Below are positions 1 to 3,779 of a DNA stretch of 6,315 nt, piece by piece (the stretch's first letter is position 1; each line of letters begins with the position of its first letter). Position numbers and translations under genes: made by a program. Below the pieces are notes generated by a model. That model worked only from the letters and a program-made list of their open reading frames with translations, searched no databases and was not told the DNA's origin. This stretch comes from an uncultured Lachnospiraceae bacterium (lineage in GTDB: Bacteria > Bacillota > Clostridia > Lachnospirales > Lachnospiraceae), in contig USSP01000111.1 of NCBI GenBank assembly GCA_900557385.1, positions 1-6,315 of the forward strand, in the 5' to 3' direction.

Positions 1-465
1 AACTACGGAGTCGCACAGAACAGGGAGCGGTGCTTCATGTTTTCATTTTTGGAAAATTACAACTACAGTTTCCCTGAGCCTATTCCTCTCAAAAAGAAGT
101 TGAAAGACTATTTAGAGGACACTGTGGATGAGAAGTATTACATCAACAATGAAAAGGCACAGAAGCTTATTCAGACCCTTGTTGACAGTGGAACGCTCCC
201 ACAGCACAATCCTGAGAGCAGAGCAGAGCAGAGCAGACTTGCGTTGATGGAACAATCTGCGAACCGGGCAGAAGAGAAGTTGCAAACTGTATCAAGTCAA
301 AATATGACGCAGGAATCAGCAATTTGCGGTCAGACGGAAACTGTGTTGTTGAAGAAATATGCAACGGGATTTGAAAAGAAAACAGACATAGCAACAACTC
401 TTATGGCAAGGGATTATAAAGGGTTTGGAAATCAAACAGCTAACGGAGTGATCGAAAGGAAGTGA
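1..465 (+). CDS. C5 cytosine DNA methyltransferase, C-terminal part (5' end outside window; apparently lacks motifs IX-X)
   Basis: The frame is open from base 1 and begins NYGVAQNRERCFMF. The QNRERCF stretch (bases 16-36) matches conserved motif VIII (QxRxR) of Dcm-type enzymes, which methylate carbon 5 of cytosine in DNA. The segment DYLEDTVDEKYYINNEKAQK and the later IATTLMARDYKGFGNQ are characteristic of the target-recognition half of phage-borne Dcm enzymes in Firmicutes, from family knowledge. The usual C-terminal motif IX (R.LTPrEc.RLmGF) and motif X (GN.i) are absent. The protein stops at NGVIERK, and I found neither motif in any frame downstream. The gene may therefore be truncated and inactive, or need a separate partner. 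A (GCAGA)x4 tandem repeat lies in the coding sequence at 218-237. The stop overlaps the next small ORF as TGATG. Methyltransferase identity is firm; activity is doubtful. Confidence 0.85.
   Translation, partial: NYGVAQNRERCFMFSFLENYNYSFPEPIPLKKKLKDYLEDTVDEKYYINNEKAQKLIQTLVDSGTLPQHNPESRAEQSRLALMEQSANRAEEKLQTVSSQNMTQESAICGQTETVLLKKYATGFEKKTDIATTLMARDYKGFGNQTANGVIERK
218..237 (+). repeat. Pentanucleotide tandem repeat (GCAGA)x4 inside the methyltransferase gene
   Basis: Four perfect head-to-tail GCAGA units follow a partial unit (AGA at 215-217), giving protein sequence around ESRAEQSR. The unit is not a multiple of three, so gain or loss of one copy would shift the reading frame. At four copies the frame is open on both sides, with family-like sequence before and after. 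Confidence 0.8.
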
Positions 466-545
466 TGGGAAGCATTTATATAGGAGTTTCAGCAGATTTT
501 CAAAGGGGCATTTCCCCCATAGCAGAGATAAATGTAGTGGTATAA
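465..545 (+). CDS. Small ORF of 26 residues, possible truncated remnant
   Basis: ATG at 465 shares its A with the methyltransferase stop (TGATG) and follows AAAGGAAG at about 5 bases, so it is positioned for coupled translation. The product is MGSIYIGVSADFQRGISPIA followed by EINVVV. The pattern of a short basic-free strand, YIxVsADF, then G..sPi resembles from memory the first strand of a small uncharacterised Firmicutes protein that continues with a tryptophan-rich segment. If so, the gene was cut where the AT-rich insert begins (about 528-545). The TATAAT at 541-546 overlaps its stop codon. It could equally be a chance ORF. No function is assigned. Confidence 0.35.
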   Translation: MGSIYIGVSADFQRGISPIAEINVVV

Positions 546-546
546 T
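535..546 (+). promoter_or_regulatory. Putative extended -10 promoter for the HEITH-protein gene
   Basis: The sequence TAGTGGTATAAT contains a perfect TATAAT (541-546) preceded by TGG, an extended -10 (TGn) arrangement. No recognisable -35 lies 17 bases upstream. A second TATAAT sits at 566-571. Transcription would start near 552-555, about 27 bases before the ATG at 580. A promoter immediately before a lone, AT-rich gene fits a moron-like cassette. Confidence 0.5.
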
Positions 547-579
547 TAACCGCAAGATAATGGAGTATAATATTTTAAC

Positions 580-984
580 ATGAATATTGAAATATTAAAT
601 AAAGTAATGCTCGATATTTTCTATGAGAGAACCTCGTATGAAAGAGAAAAAATTTTTGTAGTAGCGTGTGATGATTTATACGTGTATTCCTTGGAAAAAT
701 CACCTTGTCAAAAACATAAAAGCACGTTGGCTAATGTATCACGGTTTAACGGAACCAGTTTTCCTAAATATTTGATAAGTGATGGCTGCTATGCCCTTAT
801 CTCTAAAAATATTATTTCTGGCAAGGATGCTAGCTGGATGGGAACCTATCTTCACGAAATAACACATGCACATGATTTTTTTGTTTTTGCAGATTGTATT
901 GGGGCAATTACCGCCAGCATTTCGGAGCTGATATGCTTTTCAAAAAACTCCTTTTTCCCGCCGCCCGAAACGGCGATAATCTGA
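580..984 (+). pseudogene. N-terminal part of a protein with a zincin-type HExxH motif, disrupted by a spoVT fragment
   Basis: The reading frame gives about 108 residues of coherent, AT-rich coding sequence (about 31% GC by hand count of 601-720) up to roughly base 904. It then runs as antisense read-through of spoVT sequence to a TGA at 982-984. The key stretch is YLHEITHAHDFFVFADC. HEITH fits the HExxH zinc site of gluzincin/zincin metallopeptidases, with two histidines as ligands and Glu as the catalytic base. The third zinc ligand expected downstream is not present in the surviving sequence. No signal peptide is visible. The ribosome binding site is weak (TGGAG at 561-565, 14 bases from ATG). 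I do not recognise the family by name. The C-terminal remainder seems to be the frame at about 1100-1360. As it stands the gene is broken, and the SpoVT-derived tail is probably meaningless. Confidence 0.6.
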
Positions 985-1098
985 TCCTTATCCACAATAC
1001 AGGTGATATGCCCCACAGTCTGCGCTAAGGATTCCGCGTATTCCTTCGCGAATGTGCCCAATTCCCCGATGGGAGAATATTTTTTCAAAAGAAATTCC
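905..1098 (-). pseudogene. spoVT: Internal fragment of spoVT (stage V sporulation protein T), antisense to the surrounding gene
   Basis: On the minus strand this segment encodes EFLLKKYSPIGELGTFAKEY, then AESLAQTVGHITCIVDKDQI, IAVSGGGKKEFFEKHISSEM and LAVI. From memory this aligns closely with Bacillus SpoVT around DGEVILKKYSPISELGDFAKEYA...AVSGSSKKDYLNKSISEML. SpoVT is a DNA-binding regulator of forespore gene expression, with an N-terminal AbrB domain and a C-terminal GAF-like domain. The piece covers the linker and the first part of the GAF domain, about 64 residues, without the DNA-binding AbrB core or the rest of GAF. It has no start or promoter of its own and both ends stop abruptly. 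Its GC content is about 46% by hand count, against about 27-31% in the flanks, so it has a separate origin. It is not a working gene. Confidence 0.8.
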
Positions 1099-1099
1099 A

Positions 1100-1360
1100 T
1101 ATTTAATCAAAACTAATAGTGAAGTCAGTAACTTATACAGTTTAACTCAATTATTAGGAAGAATGGCAGTATTTGATTCAAAAACAAAAGAAACTGCTAG
1201 AAGTATATTTTATGACATTTTTTTAGAAAGATTTAACACGTTCACGGCTGATAAAGTAATTAAAATGTATGAGATTCTTTATAATTACAAAGATGCAAAA
1301 AACAATATTTCCTTATGTCTAAATGAAATTCACCAGATTGTCACAGAACTAAAAATGTGA
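1100..1360 (+). pseudogene. C-terminal remnant of the disrupted HEITH-motif gene
   Basis: After the spoVT piece, AT-rich coding sequence resumes in a different + frame. It begins YLIKTNSEVSNLYSLTQLLG and ends in NEIHQIVTELKM with a TGA at 1358-1360. The open frame formally extends back to an ATG at 1052, but that start lies in antisense spoVT sequence with no ribosome binding site, so it is unlikely to be real. Composition matches bases 580-900, which supports this being the other end of the same gene. The sequence is mostly helix-like and polar, with no motif I recognise. Precise removal of an insert of about 193 bp would restore a single frame. However, part of the original middle, including the third zinc ligand, may also be missing. 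Translation of this remnant is doubtful. Confidence 0.5.
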
Positions 1361-1381
1361 GATATAACTTATAAGTTAAGG

Positions 1382-1410
1382 TTGTCAATAAAATAAATAA
1401 CAGTTATAAT
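1382..1410 (+). promoter_or_regulatory. Near-consensus sigma-A promoter upstream of the late genes
   Basis: TTGTCA (1382-1387) and TATAAT (1405-1410) are separated by exactly 17 bases in an AT-rich spacer, one mismatch from the housekeeping consensus. A second TATAAT-like hexamer lies at 1413-1418. Transcription would start near 1416-1419, only about 16 bases before the terminator hairpin at 1434. Confidence 0.65.
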
Positions 1411-1433
1411 CTATAATATATCAAGAGCGCCTT

Positions 1434-1478
1434 AGAGCCGATATGCGGAGAAATCCGTGTACCGGCTCTTTTCTTTTT
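1434..1478 (+). terminator. Intrinsic terminator / leader hairpin with GAAA loop
   Basis: AGAGCCG (1434-1440) pairs with CGGCTCT (1463-1469). After one A-C mismatch, pairing continues through TA/TA, two G-U pairs and CGGA/TCCG to a GAAA loop at 1450-1453. The run TTTTCTTTTT follows directly. This is a strong rho-independent terminator. It may end the HEITH gene unit, act as a leader terminator for the promoter at 1382-1410, or both. Confidence 0.8.
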
Positions 1479-1483
1479 CAATG

Positions 1484-1500
1484 GTACACAACTTGTGTAC
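1484..1500. promoter_or_regulatory. Perfect inverted repeat, possible operator or leader hairpin
   Basis: GTACACA (1484-1490), spacer ACT, TGTGTAC (1494-1500) form a perfect 7-base inverted repeat 23 bases before the DUF4417 start. GGTACAC at 1483-1489 is also complementary to GTGTACC (1457-1463) in the 3' arm of the terminator hairpin. The RNA could therefore adopt alternative pairings. Protein binding is also possible. Confidence 0.4.
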
Positions 1501-1522
1501 GTTTCATTTTGCAGGAGAAAGT

Positions 1523-2155
1523 ATGTACAAGACACAGAGAAATTATGAAAACATACAGAGAGCCATATATGACGGAATCGGGGAATACCAGATACCAGAA
1601 ATAGCGCCTACACAATACGATGGCTGTGAATGGATAGGATTCAACTATGCCAATGGAGCAAAAGACAGAGAGAAGAAAGGCGTACATTTCTTTCTGGATG
1701 ATTACCAGTTCATCCGGCTGTGGACGGAACCAGACAGGTATGTACCGATGCTGCAGCAGTTTGCCTATGTAATGTCCCCGGATTTCTCAATGTATACAGA
1801 TTTTCCAAAGGCATTGCAGATATACAATCACTACCGGAAGCACTGGCTTGCTGCATACTGTCAGGAACACGGCGTTAGAGTGATTCCTACCATATGTTGG
1901 AGTGACAAGGAATCTTTTGAATGGTGTTTTGATGGAGAACCTACACACAGTGTGGTTGCAATATCTTCTGTAGGAACGCAGAACAGCAAGGAGAAGAAGA
2001 GAAAGTTCCTTGATGGGTATTTTGAAATGATAGACAGGTTACAACCTACACAGATTATCTTTTACGGCAGTGTACCGGAAGAGTGCAAGGGTAATATTGT
2101 GAGGATTAAGGCATTCGGGGAGAAATGGAATCAAGCGGAGGTAGCACAATGGTGA
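1523..2155 (+). CDS. DUF4417 family protein (phage-associated, function unknown)
   Basis: The protein has 210 residues counted from the ATG at 1523, which follows AGGAGA at a normal distance. The frame is open further upstream (GTG at 1457), but that start lies inside the terminator hairpin. Landmarks I associate with DUF4417 proteins are GVHFFLDDYQFIRLW, VMSPDFSMYTDFP, QIYNHYRKHWLAAY, VIPTICWSD, AISSVGTQNSKE and QIIFYGSVPEECKGNIVRI. DUF4417 proteins are common in phages and integrative elements of clostridia and actinobacteria. Their biochemical role is not known to me, and no signal peptide or membrane segment is visible. The repeated pattern of hydrophobic strands followed by DYTDFP- or CWSD-like turns suggests an alpha/beta fold, which is inference. 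The gene overlaps the next by 7 bases and belongs to the same transcription unit. Confidence 0.85.
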   Translation: MYKTQRNYENIQRAIYDGIGEYQIPEIAPTQYDGCEWIGFNYANGAKDREKKGVHFFLDDYQFIRLWTEPDRYVPMLQQFAYVMSPDFSMYTDFPKALQIYNHYRKHWLAAYCQEHGVRVIPTICWSDKESFEWCFDGEPTHSVVAISSVGTQNSKEKKRKFLDGYFEMIDRLQPTQIIFYGSVPEECKGNIVRIKAFGEKWNQAEVAQW

Positions 2156-2421
2156 TGAATTTACAATATTTTGGCGGGCGTGGTAGTTCCAGTGGAATAG
2201 GAAAAACAAAGGGAAATGTTGTGATAAGCAAAGAATCATTGCCACAAGGAGATGTGTTCTACATGACAGGAAACAGAAATGTATTAACGCACTGGGATGA
2301 TGAAGAAAATTATCATGAAAAGGAAATTGTAGTAAAAGAAAAGGTTAGAGTATCCTTCAAAACAAGAGAAGAAGCTGTAAAATATGCAAAGAAAAATGGC
2401 TATAAATATTTAAGCCTTTAA
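2149..2421 (+). CDS. Small phage protein with N-terminal GGRGSSSG tag (GGRG protein 1)
   Basis: The start is ATG 2149 because a textbook GGAGGT lies at 2137-2142 with a 6-base spacer. An in-frame ATG at 2155 is an alternative, and the longer open frame back to 2125 has no such site. The product is 90 residues. It starts MVMNLQYFGGRGSSSGIGKT, then a hydrophilic beta-like body (ISKESLPQGDVFYMTG, HWDDEENYHEKEIVVKEKVR), and ends with a helix EEAVKYAKKNGYKYLSL. NLQ(Y/F)FGGRG(G/S)SSG is, from memory, a recurring N-terminus of otherwise unrelated proteins in head and packaging regions of Firmicutes phages. I do not know its role and no enzyme motif is visible. It overlaps DUF4417 by 7 bases, which implies translational coupling. 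Confidence 0.75.
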   Translation: MVMNLQYFGGRGSSSGIGKTKGNVVISKESLPQGDVFYMTGNRNVLTHWDDEENYHEKEIVVKEKVRVSFKTREEAVKYAKKNGYKYLSL

Positions 2422-2432
2422 GAGGAGAGTAT

Positions 2433-2810
2433 ATGGGTGGAAGAGGAGCAAGTAGTGGCATAAGCGAAAGTGGAAATCCATATGGTAGCCAATATAAAAC
2501 GGTATTGGAGCATGACAATATAAAATTTGTAACGAATACCGGAAAGAACTATGAACCGCTAATGGAAACAATGACGCAAGGGCGAATATATGTGCAGGTT
2601 GGCGGTGAGGATATCCTAAGAATCGTGCAAAACGGAGCAAACAATCAGCGGAACAAAGTTATTGAATTTGATAAGAAAAACAAAGAATGGCACGTTCATC
2701 ATGGTTATTTTCATTCGGAATACTCAGAAAAGATACATGACCCATTAAGTGCATCGGATAAAGAATTGCTTGATAGGGTTAAGAAAATATGGCATAATCG
2801 TAGTAGGTAA
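2433..2810 (+). CDS. Small phage protein with N-terminal GGRGASSG tag and HHGY.H motif (GGRG protein 2)
   Basis: The start ATG 2433 is preceded by AGAGGAGAG at 2421-2429, 11 bases after the previous stop. The product is 125 residues and begins MGGRGASSGISESGNPYGSQ. A beta-rich core follows (NIKFVTNTGKNYEPLMETMT, QGRIYVQVGGEDILRIV), then a linker, a histidine-rich WHVHHGYFHSEY and a terminal helix LDRVKKIWHNRSR. I recall similar small proteins near phage terminase genes in clostridia, but know no function. The H.HHGY.H cluster could bind metal, which is inference. Only the first dozen residues resemble GGRG protein 1, and at DNA level the tags are diverged. The last bases of the gene form part of the 5' arm of the tRNA-like element. 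It could be a structural or head-associated protein, or a DNA-ejected accessory. Confidence 0.75.
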   Translation: MGGRGASSGISESGNPYGSQYKTVLEHDNIKFVTNTGKNYEPLMETMTQGRIYVQVGGEDILRIVQNGANNQRNKVIEFDKKNKEWHVHHGYFHSEYSEKIHDPLSASDKELLDRVKKIWHNRSR

Positions 2811-2878
2811 ATATAGTTTAAGTCTGGTAGAACAGTCAGAAATGAAAGGTCTGCGTTCAAATCGTCGGTATTTACCTA
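2804..2878 (+). ncRNA. tRNA-like element, degenerate or specialised
   Basis: TAGGTAAATA (2804-2813) pairs perfectly with TATTTACCTA (2869-2878), an acceptor-like 10 bp stem. Next come TA and a D-arm: GTTT (2816-2819) pairs with GAAC (2830-2833) across a 10-base loop containing GG, close to the tRNA consensus. TTCAAAT (2856-2862) is a canonical T-loop inside a 4-of-5 paired stem (2851-2855/2863-2867). The anticodon region (2834-2850) does not form a proper 5-bp stem with a U33-containing 7-base loop, and no CCA is encoded. It is therefore not an ordinary tRNA gene. It overlaps the preceding stop codon and touches the following terminator. It may be a decayed phage tRNA or a tRNA-mimicking RNA or leader. 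Confidence 0.55.
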
Positions 2879-2927
2879 AAGCCTTATGGCTCTATGATAT
2901 GCATGGAGTTGTAAGGCTTTTTATTTT
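2878..2927 (+). terminator. Strong intrinsic terminator between the accessory genes and terS
   Basis: AAAGCCTTA (2878-2886) pairs perfectly with TAAGGCTTT (2912-2920). Pairing continues inward through three G-U pairs and CTCTATG/CATGGAG (one G-U) to a 5-base loop at 2897-2901. TTTTTATTTT follows. The terminator begins exactly where the tRNA-like stem ends and lies 22 bases before the terS start, so read-through or another promoter must feed terS. Confidence 0.85.
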
Positions 2928-2948
2928 GCACCAGAAAGGAGATAACGG

Positions 2949-3779
2949 TTGGCAGCAAGGAAGAACCCATTAAGTGATAAAGCTTATGAATTGTATAGAA
3001 GCGGTATGAAGCTGGTGGACATTGCTGCTGAACTGGATGTACCTCCGGGGACAGTACGGCGGTGGAAAAGTACCCATAACTGGGATAGCGAGCGTTCGGA
3101 ATGTGACACGAACAGGAAAAGCGAACGTTCGGAATCGGTATCGTGGGTAAATATAGAGCATGAATATGTGACAGATATCCGAAAGAAGCCGTGCACACTG
3201 GAAGAACTGGCAGCAAAACATAATATTGCCATTGGAACAATTGAAAAATACTCCATGCAGCACGAATGGAGCGAGAAAAGAAAGCAGTATAAGGAAAATA
3301 TCCAACGAAAAGCCATTGAAAAGTCCTCTGATGCAGATGCAGACCGCATTGTACGGCTTTTGCAGATTGCCGATCTGGCAGCGGATAAGGCGGAGCAGGC
3401 GCTTAATGAACTGGAAAGCTACGTTGTGCGGGATAAGAAAAAAATCCGAACGGTGGAGTATAAGGACAATACCGCCATCGGAAAACCAACAAAGGAAGTG
3501 GTTGACGAAAAAGAGAGTGTTCGGACAGAGATGGGACCGGTAGACAGGCTGGGGCTTTCTCAGGTTACCAGTGCCTTGAAGAATATCAAGGAACTGTATG
3601 CACTGCCTGTGGATATGGATAGGAACAAATACCAGGCAGAATACGAGCGTAAGCGAGCAGAGGTCAAGGACAATGCTGGAGAGGAAATCCTTCAAAATAT
3701 GCAGACTATTGCGGATATCTTAAGGAATCCGGTAGCCAACCGAACCATAGAAGATTTTGAGGAGAAAGCGGATGAATAG
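2949..3779 (+). CDS. terS: Phage terminase small subunit (TerS), tandem HTH
   Basis: TerS binds phage DNA at the packaging start and regulates the large subunit. The start is TTG at 2949: AGGAG at 2937-2941 gives a 7-base spacer and no ATG fits. The 276 residues open with RKNPLSDKAYELYRSG and a helix-turn-helix (VDIAAELDVPPGTVRRWK, about 22-40), typical of PBSX-type small terminase N-termini. A second similar unit follows (CTLEELAAKHNIAIGTIEKY, about 82-101, then QHEW). The first unit's turn ends HNWDSER and the second ends HEWSEKR, so they look like an internal duplication. Between them SERSE occurs twice (47-51, 58-62). The region from 125 to 165 is helical and probably coiled coil for oligomerisation. 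The C-terminal part (PVDRLGLSQVTSALKNIKEL) is typical of the family. It overlaps terL by 8 bases. Confidence 0.9.
   Translation: MAARKNPLSDKAYELYRSGMKLVDIAAELDVPPGTVRRWKSTHNWDSERSECDTNRKSERSESVSWVNIEHEYVTDIRKKPCTLEELAAKHNIAIGTIEKYSMQHEWSEKRKQYKENIQRKAIEKSSDADADRIVRLLQIADLAADKAEQALNELESYVVRDKKKIRTVEYKDNTAIGKPTKEVVDEKESVRTEMGPVDRLGLSQVTSALKNIKELYALPVDMDRNKYQAEYERKRAEVKDNAGEEILQNMQTIADILRNPVANRTIEDFEEKADE
3087..3135 (+). repeat. Two 16-bp palindrome-containing repeats inside terS
   Basis: AGCGAGCGTTCGGAAT (3087-3102) and AGCGAACGTTCGGAAT (3120-3135) differ at one base. Their starts are 33 bases apart, about three helical turns. The second contains the perfect palindrome CGAACGTTCG (3122-3131). 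Both encode SERSE. The spacing and symmetry suit a protein-binding array and could be a pac site, which is inference. Confidence 0.55.

Noticed and set aside
852..1100. A complete minus-strand gene of 82 codons
   Set aside because: Only an internal SpoVT piece is recognisable. The first codon and the last dozen residues come from flanking sequence, and there is no ribosome binding site or promoter.
1457..1522. Upstream GTG start for the DUF4417 gene
   Set aside because: It lies in the terminator hairpin and lacks a ribosome binding site. ATG 1523 has AGGAGA at proper spacing and begins with family-like sequence.
2804..2878. An ordinary functional tRNA gene
   Set aside because: The anticodon stem cannot be formed with a 7-base loop, the T-stem has a mismatch, one base is left between T-stem and acceptor pairing, and no CCA is encoded.
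2749..2973. Open frame across the tRNA-like element and terminator
   Set aside because: It crosses the end of GGRG protein 2, a structured RNA and an intrinsic terminator. It has no ribosome binding site and no recognisable product.
3226..3543. Alternative + frame inside terS
   Set aside because: The sequence is Arg- and Trp-rich with no motif, inside TerS coding sequence that is continuous and family-like.
2970..3695. Long minus-strand open frame (241 codons) opposite terS
   Set aside because: It is rich in Phe, Cys, Leu and Ile, has no ribosome binding site, and lies fully opposite a well-supported terminase gene. It is a shadow frame.
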